Of a DNA stretch of 64,000 bases, positions 51,493 to 63,315 are shown piece by piece. The DNA comes from Clostridium sp. CM027 (GTDB lineage Bacteria; Bacillota; Clostridia; Clostridiales; Clostridiaceae). The stretch lies in NCBI RefSeq assembly GCF_024730565.1, contig NZ_CP077725.1, forward strand, positions 1,054,001 to 1,118,000, read 5' to 3'. The translations under genes were made by a program, and so were the position numbers. A model generated the notes under the pieces. The model was not told the DNA's origin. It saw only the letters and a list, made by a program, of their open reading frames with translations, and made no database searches. Every line of letters begins with the position of its first letter. Position 1 is the first letter of the stretch.

Positions 51493-53055
51493 TTGAAAGG
51501 ATGGAATATGTTTAGTGAAATAAAACAATATAAAGCACTTGGATTTAATAAATCACAGGTTGAAAGAGCTCTAAATATAAATTACAAAACAGTTCAAAAG
51601 TATTGGGACATGGATCCTGGTGAATATGCTAAAGTCACTATTCAATCGAAGAATAGACATAAAAAAATTGATATCTACAAAGATGATATTTTAGAATGGA
51701 TTACTGATTTCAGAGATATGTCAGCAGCACAAGTACTTGATTGGATAAAGGAAAGATATGGTGATGTAAAATTTAAAGAAAGGTCTTTAAGGCTTTATAT
51801 TAGTAATTTAAGGAAAGAATACAATCTGCCTAAGGCTTCGCCAATAAGACAATTTGAGGAAGTACATGAACTTCCCATGGGCTACCAAGCTCAGGTTGAT
51901 ATGGGTCAAATATGGCTCAAAAGATTAAATGGAAACAAAGTAAAAGTGTATTGCTTTGCAATGGTTTTATCACATTCAAGGTATAAATACATACTTTGGA
52001 CAGACAAACCATTTACTACCGCCTCTTTTATTGATGCTCATAATCGAGCTTTTGAATATCTTGGTGGTATGCCTATTGAAATAGTGTATGACCAAGATCG
52101 TGTGCTTGCAGTAGCCGAGAATTCTGGAGACATTATTTATACCGAAGGTTTTCAAAATTATATTAATACTATGAAATATAAAGTTAGGCTTTGTAGAGGT
52201 TTTGATCCTCAAAGTAAGGGGAAAATAGAATCTGTGGTAAAATACTCAAAATATAACTTTGCTATAAACAGAGTATTTATAGATGTTGATTCCTTTAATG
52301 AAGACTCATTCAAATGGCTAGATAGAACAGGCAATGGTAAAAAACATGAAATAACGAAAAAAATACCGGCAGAAGTGTTTGCTCTCGAAAAGAAACACTT
52401 GCTACCAGTACCTGAACTCTTTGAAAAAAATTCATCTAATACTAGTTTAACTTATGCTGTACGAAAAAACAATGTAATTTTGTATAAACAGAACAGGTAT
52501 CAAGTGCCCAAAGGAACTTATAGCCCAGGTAAAGAACTTAAATTAATGATAAAAGGCTCCAAAATGAATATAGTTGATTTTGATACAGGTGTATTAATAG
52601 CAAGTCATCAAGTAAGCACAAGGCAGGGTGAACTTATAAAAATAATTCATCCCGAACGGGATATTCACAGTTCTATTGACCAAGTTTATGAAAGATTGTT
52701 TTTTGCTCTCGGTAAAACTGAAAATGCAAAAATGCTACTAGATGGCATAAAACGTGAAAAACCAAGATACTGCAAAGATCAATTTGGATCAATACTAAAT
52801 ATAGTACATTCATATGAAGCTTCGCTAATAGAACAAGCATTGAATTATTGTGTTATACGAAACTTGTGGAGTGCTGGAATGTTTAAAGAAACCCTTGAAT
52901 ATCTTGCGATACAGGATATTGCAAAAGTTGATAAAAAATCTGTAATTGATAAGTTATCTATACCATCAAAGTATAGAGGGTTAAAACCGGAAGTAAGAAG
53001 TATAAGTGACTATATTGATGCTTTGAAGGAGGACAAGCAATCATGGAGAAATTAG
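51493..53055 (+). CDS. istA: IS21-family transposase
   Basis: The 520-residue DDE transposase has an N-terminal helix-turn-helix (ALGFNKSQVERALNINYKTVQKYWDMDPGEY), a catalytic core with QVDMGQIWL (Asp), VYDQDRVLAVAENSGDI (Asp) and SKGKIESVVKYSK (Glu), and a C-terminal beta domain. The frame opens with a TTG after GAGGGGG. The ATG at 51508 (GAAAGGATGG upstream) is an alternative start. Its end overlaps istB by 13 bp, as in IS21 elements. Confidence 0.93.
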   Translation: MKGWNMFSEIKQYKALGFNKSQVERALNINYKTVQKYWDMDPGEYAKVTIQSKNRHKKIDIYKDDILEWITDFRDMSAAQVLDWIKERYGDVKFKERSLRLYISNLRKEYNLPKASPIRQFEEVHELPMGYQAQVDMGQIWLKRLNGNKVKVYCFAMVLSHSRYKYILWTDKPFTTASFIDAHNRAFEYLGGMPIEIVYDQDRVLAVAENSGDIIYTEGFQNYINTMKYKVRLCRGFDPQSKGKIESVVKYSKYNFAINRVFIDVDSFNEDSFKWLDRTGNGKKHEITKKIPAEVFALEKKHLLPVPELFEKNSSNTSLTYAVRKNNVILYKQNRYQVPKGTYSPGKELKLMIKGSKMNIVDFDTGVLIASHQVSTRQGELIKIIHPERDIHSSIDQVYERLFFALGKTENAKMLLDGIKREKPRYCKDQFGSILNIVHSYEASLIEQALNYCVIRNLWSAGMFKETLEYLAIQDIAKVDKKSVIDKLSIPSKYRGLKPEVRSISDYIDALKEDKQSWRN

Positions 53056-53786
53056 AATTAATCAAAGAGTATGCCAAAAATCTTAAGCTAAACTATTTAA
53101 ATGTAGATGCAGATAAAATTATTGAAAAAGGCGAGTTAGGTAATGTTTCCTATCAAGACTTTCTGTTATCAATACTTAAAAATGAGGTTGGTTTGAAGGA
53201 TCAGAAAACACAAGAAAAAAGACTTAAATATGCTGGCTTTCCAGTTAAAAAGACAATGGAGGAATTTGATTTTCTATTTCAAAAATCAATAACAAAGAAA
53301 CAAATAAACAGACTCATGGAAATGGAATGGATAGATAGGATGTATAATCTTATATTTTTAGGCCCACCGGGCGTTGGGAAGTCTCACACAGCTATTGCCT
53401 TGGGTTATAAAGCCGTTGAGGCAGGTTATAAGGTAAGTTTTGTAACTATGGATAATCTGATGCATGTTTTGAAAACTCAGCAGATATCAAGAAAAAGCAA
53501 AGGTAAACTAAATAGAATCCTTTCTTCAAGTCTCGTTATAATTGATGAGGTCGGATATCTTCCTATAACTAGAGATGAGGCTAATTTGTTCTTTCAATTA
53601 ATATCATCCCTTCATGAACAGGCATCACTAATTATAACTTCTAACAAAGGATTCGAAGAATGGGTAGAACTTTTAGGAGACCCAGCATTAACAACAGCTG
53701 TATTAGATAGAATATCTTATAGGTGCGAACTTTTTAACATGATTGGAAAGAGCTATAGATTGGAGCACAGAAAATCTATATTCTAG
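53043..53786 (+). CDS. istB: IS21-family helper ATPase
   Basis: The 247-residue AAA+ ATPase helps target-site selection for IS21 transposition. Walker A is FLGPPGVGKSHTAIALGYKA (about residues 104-123), Walker B LVIIDEVGYLPITRDEANLFFQLIS. The start overlaps the transposase gene, indicating coupled translation. It appears intact. Confidence 0.94.
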   Translation: MEKLELIKEYAKNLKLNYLNVDADKIIEKGELGNVSYQDFLLSILKNEVGLKDQKTQEKRLKYAGFPVKKTMEEFDFLFQKSITKKQINRLMEMEWIDRMYNLIFLGPPGVGKSHTAIALGYKAVEAGYKVSFVTMDNLMHVLKTQQISRKSKGKLNRILSSSLVIIDEVGYLPITRDEANLFFQLISSLHEQASLIITSNKGFEEWVELLGDPALTTAVLDRISYRCELFNMIGKSYRLEHRKSIF

Positions 53787-54226
53787 CAGTTAAATGGTAA
53801 AAATATACTGGGATAAATTCAGTAAAATAGTTTGCCGAAATTTCTCCAAAAGTACTTGCCAATAACAACAATGCTTTTCAAGCTGTCATAAATAGTACTA
53901 AGGATAAGGTCTTTATATTAAATATATGTGAAGAAGAAAATTCTAATATTGTAGAAGTTAAAAATAGCGGAATAACAGTAAAGTTTGATAATATAGAAAA
54001 AATATTTGAAAGAGGTCTTTCTACTAAAGAAGGGGTTAATAGAGGATATGGACTTTACAATATAAAAGAAATAGCTGAAAAAAAAGGCAGTGATGTTCAG
54101 CTATTCTTTGAAGACAATTATACTGTTTTTAAAATATTGTTCAAACAAATTATTAGGGGGGAGTAAGTTTTCAAAAAAAATCAAAGCAAGTAGCTGAGTT
54201 ATGTAGAGTCATAGAAGTTAATTTTG

Positions 54227-54868
54227 TTACATATCTTCTATGGAAATAGCTCTGACTGGTGAACCATCAGCATTTTTATTTTTAAGTGGCATAATACTTA
54301 AGATAAAATACTCACTGCTGATGGAATCTAAATTCACTAGGTTCTCAATAATTATAATGTTCTTTGGCATTAATATTTTATGAACTGCAAATGTGGTTGA
54401 GTTTATATCATCAATTGAAATTGCATCAATACCAATACCCTTTAAATTAAATTTCGACAACCAATTGGCTGATTCTTCACTTAAAGAAGGAAAATCCTCA
54501 AAGTATTTTTTATAACCCCAGTATTTACTCCATCCTGTTTTTATTATAATGAACTCAACATTTTTTATCTTTTCCTCATAGGACCTTAGGCTATCAACAT
54601 CTATTAGTTTCATATTTTTATTTGAAAAATCAAGAATAGTAGCATTTCCAATAAAATGTTCTATATCTAAATCATTTAAATAAGGACCATCACTGAGCAT
54701 ATGTGCAGGTGCATCTATATGTGTGCCTGTATGTGAGTGCATAGTGATTTTAGCCTCTTGAAACCCATCCTTTTCCAAAGTATTTGACTTTTCAAAAATC
54801 GGTTTCTCAGTTCCTGGAAAAACTGGCATGTCGGAACAAATAATATGTGTTAGATCAGTGACTTTCAT
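54227..54868 (-). CDS. Cyclase-family metal-dependent hydrolase (kynurenine formamidase-like)
   Basis: The 213-residue protein has the cyclase-family metal motif HSHTGTHIDAPAHM (about residues 44-57) with the H-x-G-T-H-x-D-x-P-x-H spacing, plus DLTHIICSDMPVFPGTEKPI at the start and IGIDAISIDDI later. Members hydrolyse N-formylkynurenine or related cyclic/amide bonds. A tryptophan catabolic partner is not adjacent, so the substrate is unknown. It has a good ribosome site and abuts a copy of a short dispersed repeat on its upstream side. Confidence 0.85.
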   Translation of the reverse strand: MKVTDLTHIICSDMPVFPGTEKPIFEKSNTLEKDGFQEAKITMHSHTGTHIDAPAHMLSDGPYLNDLDIEHFIGNATILDFSNKNMKLIDVDSLRSYEEKIKNVEFIIIKTGWSKYWGYKKYFEDFPSLSEESANWLSKFNLKGIGIDAISIDDINSTTFAVHKILMPKNIIIIENLVNLDSISSEYFILSIMPLKNKNADGSPVRAISIEDM

Positions 54869-54889
54869 AATAGCCCTCCCATAATATCT

Positions 54890-54921
54890 ATGTCGTTAAA
54901 TCAGCTTCGATGCTGTTAAAC
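54890..54921 (-). repeat. Short dispersed repeat, copy D (overlaps a stop codon)
   Basis: On the minus strand TTTAACAGCATCGAAGCTGA is followed by TTTAACGACAT. This matches the 3' block of the copy at 17021-17126. The TAA of the ABC permease gene (54916-54918) lies inside the repeat, as another copy overlaps the stop codon at 13259. Confidence 0.5.
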
Positions 54922-55650
54922 TCTTTTAACCACAGCTTTCCTAACAAGCAAATAAACAAAAACCATTGTTATTATAAATAAACATATGAATGTTAATACA
55001 GCCATATAAGAGTTTCTCGTGCTTATCCCAAGTATCTTATCAATAAAAATCATTTCCTTTTCTCCAAGGTTAGGATTATTGCATGAAGCTCTTCCATATA
55101 TAGTAATAGGTATTAAAGAAACTAAAATTTTCATTATTTTATTACACTTATAATATATCATAGTTATTAATAATCCTATTGCAAACGCTACAATGTAACC
55201 AGCAAATAAAAATATAACTGTCCCAAATAGTGTTTGCATGCTATTGCTTTGTATCCATACTGTACCTACACGATAAGACTCGTTATAGACCATATCATAC
55301 ATTGTTGGACTTACCATAAATATATTATACACTCTATTTATTATGACATCCAATATTGACATAGCGAGTCCTATTGATAAAATAGCTATTGCTGCAGCTT
55401 TAAAATAATCTACCCTAGTAATATTATTAGCTTGGGCAAAATGAAAATTTTCTTTAAAAAAGTTTAACCCTATCACAAATAAAAATACTACAGATGAAAA
55501 TTCTAATCCTTTTGTATAACCACTTCCTCCATTTGAAAATTTGTTTGTCATTTCTATACATGTTAATGCACCTATGAAAATAGTGTAATAAATTATTATT
55601 GGTTTTAGGCTGCTTTTAATATTGTATTTAGCAAGTTTAAAACTTGTCAT
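54916..55650 (-). CDS. ABC-2-type membrane permease
   Basis: This 244-residue, roughly six-helix permease has no clear signature but is encoded directly after an ABC ATPase (the genes share base 55650) and below a GntR repressor gene, as in YtrA-type operons. The stop codon lies within a short dispersed repeat. Its cargo is unknown. It could export or import a lipophilic compound or cell-wall-active agent. Confidence 0.7.
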   Translation of the reverse strand: MTSFKLAKYNIKSSLKPIIIYYTIFIGALTCIEMTNKFSNGGSGYTKGLEFSSVVFLFVIGLNFFKENFHFAQANNITRVDYFKAAAIAILSIGLAMSILDVIINRVYNIFMVSPTMYDMVYNESYRVGTVWIQSNSMQTLFGTVIFLFAGYIVAFAIGLLITMIYYKCNKIMKILVSLIPITIYGRASCNNPNLGEKEMIFIDKILGISTRNSYMAVLTFICLFIITMVFVYLLVRKAVVKRV

Positions 55651-56525
55651 TATTTTACCCTCCCGTCAGTAGTCAAATTAATAAATAGTTTTTGTAGTTC
55701 AACCTTTGAAACTTCTAAATCTAGCTTTTTCTGTTGCCTTTTTTCATCATCTGCATTTTTTCCTATTATAATAGCTGATTTAAAAGATGCTATTCCATCT
55801 ACACTTACACAATTTTTATCTTCAATATAAGCATCTATATTTTTATTTAATCCAGAAACGCAGTAGCACCCTTTTAATAGTTCTTCTACACTTTCGTCCT
55901 TAATTAATTTCCCATCTTTAATAATAACTACCCGCTCTATTAATTGTGCAACTTCTTCTATAATATGAGTAGATAATACAATAGTCTTAGGATTTTCTAT
56001 ATAACTTTCCATAAGTTCTTTATAAAACATCTCTCTATGATTAGCATCTAATCCTAAAACTGGCTCGTCGAACATTAATATTTCGGCACCTGATGCCATG
56101 GTATTTATAATTTTACATATGGAGGAATACCCAGTTGAAAGTTCCTTAATCCTTTTATTTATATTTAGTTCAAACTTTTTACAAAGCTCTAATGCATATG
56201 ACCTATCAAAGTTTGGATAAAATTCTTTAGTCCAATTAAATAGCTCTTTTACTTTCATAGACTGTGGATATAAGTTTTGCTCTGTCATAAAATGAATTTT
56301 CCCTAGACCATTTCCATCCGAGGGCGAGCTATTATTATCTATAGAAATAGTCCCCTCATTCAAGAAAATTCTTTTGTTTATAACGTTTAAAAGAGTTGTC
56401 TTACCTGCACCATTTCTTCCTAATAATCCATAAATTTTATTTTCTTCTAATGTTAATGTAATATTATCTAATGCAAAGGTATCCCCATATTTCTTACTTG
56501 CATTTAAAACCTTTATTGTGCCCAT
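55650..56525 (-). CDS. ABC transporter ATP-binding protein (YtrB-like)
   Basis: The 291-residue ATPase has Walker A GLLGRNGAGKTTLL, a signature of LSTGYSSI type (degenerate) and Walker B ILMFDEPVLGLD, with the switch His in LSTHIIEEV. The preferred ATG (56525) lies right after the GntR stop and has GGGGGATTT upstream; the frame open from 56543 has no better site. With the GntR and permease genes it forms a YtrA-type operon, which in Bacillus responds to cell-wall antibiotics. Confidence 0.85.
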   Translation of the reverse strand: MGTIKVLNASKKYGDTFALDNITLTLEENKIYGLLGRNGAGKTTLLNVINKRIFLNEGTISIDNNSSPSDGNGLGKIHFMTEQNLYPQSMKVKELFNWTKEFYPNFDRSYALELCKKFELNINKRIKELSTGYSSICKIINTMASGAEILMFDEPVLGLDANHREMFYKELMESYIENPKTIVLSTHIIEEVAQLIERVVIIKDGKLIKDESVEELLKGCYCVSGLNKNIDAYIEDKNCVSVDGIASFKSAIIIGKNADDEKRQQKKLDLEVSKVELQKLFINLTTDGRVK

Positions 56526-56526
56526 A

Positions 56527-56889
56527 TTAAATCCCCCCATCAATCATTTTAATAATATCAGTACTTGAAATATCTAATTTTTTAGCTTCCTCTATTAAGA
56601 CTAATATATAGCTTTCATAAAAATTTTCTTTTCTTTTTTTCATTAACTTTTCTTTACTTCCAGTTACAACAAACATACCAACGCCCCTTTTTTTATATAT
56701 AATGCCTTCATCTACAAGTAGATTAAATCCTTTTGCTACTGTAGCTGGATTTATTTTATACTTAACAGATATTTCTGTTGTAGATGGAATTGCAGTTTCT
56801 TCCTCAAATACCCCCTTAAGAACATTGTTCTCAATAGCTTTAGCAATCTGCATATATATAGGTAGCTCATTATTAAAATCTAATTTCAT
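56527..56889 (-). CDS. GntR-family (YtrA-type) transcriptional repressor
   Basis: The 120-residue regulator has an N-terminal GntR winged helix (QIAKAIENNVLKGVFEEETAIPSTTEISVKYKINPATVAKGFNLLVDEGIIYKKRGVGMFVV) and a short C-terminal tail without a ligand domain, as YtrA proteins have. It heads the ABC operon and probably represses it. Its stop codon is one base before the ATPase ATG. Confidence 0.9.
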   Translation of the reverse strand: MKLDFNNELPIYMQIAKAIENNVLKGVFEEETAIPSTTEISVKYKINPATVAKGFNLLVDEGIIYKKRGVGMFVVTGSKEKLMKKRKENFYESYILVLIEEAKKLDISSTDIIKMIDGGI

Positions 56890-57060
56890 ATTATCACCTT
56901 CTTCACTTACTTGGTTAATTACTTATGTAACTAACTATATAACCAAATGACTCCATTGTCAATAGTAAATTGGTTTATTTTAGGTTGAAACTAATAAGCT
57001 CACTTAGAAGATCCCCGGGGATATTAATAAATTACGAATATAATTTGTTTTGCTAATAAT

Positions 57061-57107
57061 ACATAAAAGACACAACAATACAGTTTTGTATTATTGTGTC
57101 TTTTATG
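57061..57107. terminator. Terminator of the carbonic-anhydrase-like gene
   Basis: AAAAGACACAACAATAC pairs with GTATTATTGTGTCTTTT over 17 bp (one mismatch), with T-rich ends on both strands. Confidence 0.85.
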
Positions 57108-57109
57108 TA

Positions 57110-57817
57110 TTATTCATTTTCTAAATTCTTAAAAGTATCACTATTACAGCAAATACCACAACTACATCTAGTATCACCAAATTGTAGAGAATAAGCTTGT
57201 GAAAGTTCGATATTTGATTTAGCTACTCCTTTAGCGAAATCCTCATTACTTTGTGATACCATTGCTAGAGCATTGGCTTTTTCTTGAGTATTTATTATGG
57301 CACCAGCAGGAACATATCTATTAGCAGGAATTCTTACCCCATCTGTAACAACAGCTGCCAAATCAATGTAACAGCTATCTTCCACAATAGAATTAAAAAC
57401 AATAGCGTTAAATCCAACAAAAGTATTATTTCCAATAATACATGGACCATGAACTAAAGCTCCATGAGCAATACTAACTTCATTTCCTATATAGATAGAA
57501 TATTCTTTTTTATTTACAGAGACTTTCATGTTTTTCAACCCATGTAATATTACTCCATCTTGAATATTAGTTTTAGTTCCAATATAAAATGGTGTTCCTT
57601 CATCCGCTCTAAGAGTTGTATTACATCCAATTAATACTTTTGCGTCGATTCTTACATCGCCTATAATGCTCGCGAAAGGGCCTATGAAAGCAGTTTTATC
57701 AATACTGGGATACATACTAATAGGATTAAAAGACGTAGGTGGATTACTACTAACAAAATATGAATATACATTAGTTGGGCCTACAGGATTATATCTAACA
57801 ATTTTATATTTACTCAT
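57110..57817 (-). CDS. Gamma-class carbonic anhydrase-like hexapeptide-repeat protein
   Basis: The 235-residue left-handed beta-helix protein has hexapeptide repeats from about residue 38 (IDKTAFIGPFASIIGDVRIDAKVLIGCNTTL). The three metal-ligand His positions are kept in VILHG and VSIAHGALVHG (about residues 90-125). This fits gamma carbonic anhydrases of the Cam/CamH type, which hydrate CO2, though some members are acetyltransferases. The C-terminus has a cysteine cluster (TRCSCGICCNSD), unusual for the family. It is a single gene with AGGAG start and its own terminator. Confidence 0.82.
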   Translation of the reverse strand: MSKYKIVRYNPVGPTNVYSYFVSSNPPTSFNPISMYPSIDKTAFIGPFASIIGDVRIDAKVLIGCNTTLRADEGTPFYIGTKTNIQDGVILHGLKNMKVSVNKKEYSIYIGNEVSIAHGALVHGPCIIGNNTFVGFNAIVFNSIVEDSCYIDLAAVVTDGVRIPANRYVPAGAIINTQEKANALAMVSQSNEDFAKGVAKSNIELSQAYSLQFGDTRCSCGICCNSDTFKNLENE

Positions 57818-57916
57818 AATATTTCTCCTAAATATTTGATACTATATTATACGTATCCTTTAGAATAATTGTGATAAAGTATTTTATGATGTAATTAGAT
57901 ATATTTATTTTAACCA

Positions 57917-59829
57917 ATCGAGTAGGAGCTAAATAATTAATTTATTTAGCGACCTCTCACACCACCGTGCATACCGTTCGGTACACGGCGGTTCAATAGA
58001 AATTAATGTTTTAATAAATATGTCTCAGATATAGAAACTAATCCTATATTTTTAAGGTATTTATTGGTCAATGTTTTGTTTAATATAGGGCTATTGGATG
58101 TTCTCCAATAGCCTTTCCTTGTATTTGCATATTGCAAAGCTTTATTGTTTGGTATTCCTAATTTAACAAGGTTCCCATATTTTGTTTTAATCTTTTTCCA
58201 TTGTTTCCAAAAACACATTCTAATTCTTCGCCTTAACCATTCATCAAGTGTTTTAAGAATACTTTTAATGTCTGCAATAGCAAAATAATTTATCCATCCA
58301 ACTATCACTTGCTTAAGTTTCATAAACCTATATTTCATGCTCATCGCATTACTTCTTGAAGTTAATTCTTTTAGCTTTGCTTTGAATTTGATTATAGGTT
58401 TTTGAGGAACTCTCATTCTGTATTCACCTTTTGCCCGGTAAAATGAAAATCCTAAAAATTTAAGTTTCCAAGGTCTATCTACTGTACTCTTTTCTTTATT
58501 CACTCTAAGCTTTAACTTTTCCTCAATAAATCTCGTAATACTCTTCATTACTCTATTTGCTGATTTCTCACTTTTGACGTATATATTCGCATCATCAGCA
58601 TATCTACAAAAGTTTAGTCCTCGTTTTGTTAGTTCTACATCGAGTTCATGTAACATTACGTTACTTAATAATGGGGACAAAGGCCCGCCTTGAGGTGCTC
58701 CTTCTTCTGTATTCATAAATACCCCATTTATCATCACTCCACTTTGTAGATACTTTCGTATCAGAGAAATTACTCTACTATCTTTAATATCTTCCGATAG
58801 TATCCTTATTAATTTATCATGATTTATCGTATCAAAGTATTTAGAAAGGTCTATATTCACCGTCCATGTATGTCCAGCATTAATATATCCCCTACATTTT
58901 TCAACAGCTTGTTTTCCACTTCTTAAAGGTCTAAAACCGTAACTATTATCAGAAAATTTCTTTTCATATACTGGTATTAGAGTTTGTGATATCGCTTGTT
59001 GAATAACTCTATCTAATACAGTAGGTATTCCAAGTAGCCTAATTCCACCGTCAGGTTTTGGTATTTCTACCCTTCTTACGGCTAGAGGTCTATATCTACT
59101 TTCTAATAATGATTGCCTTAATTCTTGTCCATGCTCTTTTAGATAATGTAGAAGTTCATCTACTGTCAAACCATCAATCCCATGACTTCCTTTATTGGCT
59201 TTTACTCTTTTATATGCTTTATTCATATTATCTCTCGATAATATCTGCTCGAGTAAACCATTATCATATTCATTCACATCGTTTCTTCCTTCTTCTGACA
59301 TAGAGGAAATACTATGCACTTCTACATTACCTTCGAGTTCCACTCTATTCTCTCGTAGAGAGCCTTCTTTATGAAGTTGTCTGCTTTTATCATATTTTCT
59401 CGTATCCTTCAAAATTCCAAAACCTCCTATTGTTCAGTCCTTCCCACGCTAACGCGTTTTGCATGGTACTATGACGTCTGCTGACTTCTGATAGTTCAGC
59501 CATACATCACTGTATGGGTTGTTATTTCTAAATTCATATCCACAACTTACCTATCAGATCTCCCCGGGTAAGAACGCAATCTTTCACTCCATCTATCTGC
59601 TACATTTACACCACTTGTTTCGAATAGTTTTGGGCTTCGTTTTGTATTGCAAACTTACCCACAAGCATATGCCTTATATGTAGTTTCTGTTCGTCAGACC
59701 GGAGTTTGGCCGCCAACTTCCTTCAGATTCCATCTCACGATGGACACCCTTGTCTTAAGCTATGCACTTGGCACTATTAACCCGTGCTAGGGACTTTCAC
59801 CCATTAGATTGCGCCCATGCCGGGCGCAC
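57917..59829 (-). mobile_element. Group IIC intron inserted after the rRNA-operon terminator
   Basis: On the minus strand the ribozyme begins GTGCGCCCGGCATGGGCGC (59829), has domain V GAACCGCCGTGTACCGAACG followed by GTATGCACGGTGGTGTGAGAG, and ends CCTACTCGAT (57917). The sequence parallels the Oceanobacillus iheyensis group IIC intron. It encodes a reverse transcriptase without endonuclease domain. It lies just beyond a rho-independent terminator, the classic target of IIC introns. Confidence 0.92.
58003..59412 (-). CDS. ltrA: Group II intron reverse transcriptase/maturase
   Basis: The 469-residue protein encoded by the intron's domain IV helps splicing and retrotransposition. RT motifs are visible: VEIPKPDGGIRLLGIPTVLD, YGFRPLRSG, NIDLSKYFDTINHDK, GAPQGGPLSPLLSN and the catalytic YADD (RYADDANIYV), then LKFLGFSFY. 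A maturase X / GIIM domain follows (RRRIRMCFWKQWKKIKTKYGNLVKLGI...KGYWRTSNSPIL). There is no endonuclease domain, as expected for class C. The start is a TTG after AGGAGG. Confidence 0.95.
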   Translation of the reverse strand: MKDTRKYDKSRQLHKEGSLRENRVELEGNVEVHSISSMSEEGRNDVNEYDNGLLEQILSRDNMNKAYKRVKANKGSHGIDGLTVDELLHYLKEHGQELRQSLLESRYRPLAVRRVEIPKPDGGIRLLGIPTVLDRVIQQAISQTLIPVYEKKFSDNSYGFRPLRSGKQAVEKCRGYINAGHTWTVNIDLSKYFDTINHDKLIRILSEDIKDSRVISLIRKYLQSGVMINGVFMNTEEGAPQGGPLSPLLSNVMLHELDVELTKRGLNFCRYADDANIYVKSEKSANRVMKSITRFIEEKLKLRVNKEKSTVDRPWKLKFLGFSFYRAKGEYRMRVPQKPIIKFKAKLKELTSRSNAMSMKYRFMKLKQVIVGWINYFAIADIKSILKTLDEWLRRRIRMCFWKQWKKIKTKYGNLVKLGIPNNKALQYANTRKGYWRTSNSPILNKTLTNKYLKNIGLVSISETYLLKH

Positions 59830-59831
59830 AA

Positions 59832-59862
59832 TAAAAAACACTAAGTTAAACTTAGTGTTTTT
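59832..59862 (-). terminator. rRNA operon terminator (group IIC intron target)
   Basis: On the minus strand AACACTAAG and CTTAGTGTT pair around TTTAA and are followed by TTTTT and ATT. The intron begins immediately after (59829). Terminators followed by T runs are the recognition site of IIC introns. Confidence 0.88.
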
Positions 59863-59868
59863 TTCTTA

Positions 59869-59985
59869 CCTGGCGACAACCTACTCTTCCACAAGGTCAC
59901 CCCTGCAGTACCATCGGCGCATTGAAGCTTAACCTTCGTGTTCGGTATGGGAACGGGTGTTACCTTCATGCCATAATCACCAGAT
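59869..59985 (-). rRNA. rrf: 5S ribosomal RNA
   Basis: On the minus strand a 117-base segment starts TCTGGTGATTATGGC and ends GGTTGTCGCCAGG, with the complementary ends and internal CCGAACACGAAGGTTAAGC that mark bacterial 5S rRNA. It is the last gene of the rRNA operon. Confidence 0.95.
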
Positions 59986-60102
59986 TGAGAATATAAATAT
60001 TCTCTGAAAATTGCACAGTGAATTAGTCTTTTCGCTCACGCTCAAAGCCTCGCTTCTTTCTTACGAAAGAAGTATATCGCATTACTTTTAATTATTTATT
60101 TA

Positions 60103-63026
<2,924 letters not shown>

Positions 63027-63315
63027 TTGATTCTGTCTATTTACATAGACGGTTATATTAATTTTGCGAAATTGTATTAAATTAATTTATAAACTACTTG
63101 CGTAGTTTTAATTTTTTTAAAACAACTTTTTTCACTGTGCAATTTTCAAAGAACATTTTAAGAAAAACTATTCATTATCTAACTCCTAAGAGTTAGATAA
63201 AATTAGTCTCTCAAAATTAAACAGAGAACTAGGTACGATTAATTACAATAGATATTTTTGAAGAACAAATTAATATTCTTCTATTGCATCGACCGAAGTC
63301 AATACATCTACTCCC
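63027..63315. other. 16S-23S spacer without tRNA genes
   Basis: 289 bp with no tRNA. ATCTAACTC pairs with GAGTTAGAT (63177-63198), and other inverted repeats are likely processing stems. Confidence 0.75.

Larger units (their letters stand above)
51366..53867 (+). mobile_element. IS21-family insertion sequence, complete
   Basis: The 2502-bp element begins TGTTAGCGG and ends with its complement-like TTGCCAATAACA. The 38-bp terminal repeats match at 25 positions, including TGTTA at the tips and ATTTCGGCAAAC inside. A 5-bp direct repeat ACAAT flanks it (51361-51365 and 53868-53872). It carries istA and istB in the usual overlapping order and looks intact. Confidence 0.93.
51094..54166 (+). pseudogene. 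GHKL sensor histidine kinase remnant, interrupted by IS21
   Basis: The coding parts are 51094-51365 and 53868-54166. The left part reads TIAIVEITSEKEVKNELNKY and later NIIVKAIIYNKLCEANRLNI. Joined across the IS (one copy of ACAAT removed) the frame gives SDMLNNLLDNAFQAVINSTK, the GHKL ATPase N-box, and then GYGLYNIKEIAEKKGSDVQL to a TAA. It resembles AgrC-type kinases of the natural-product/peptide-sensing group. It has no start or membrane domain (stops at 51082 and 51091), a frameshift in a (TA)8 tract, and the IS insertion, so it is non-functional. Confidence 0.85.

Noticed and set aside
63027-63315. tRNA-Ile/Ala genes in the 16S-23S spacer
   Set aside because: No cloverleaf, TTCGANTC loop or CCA-type ends could be found.
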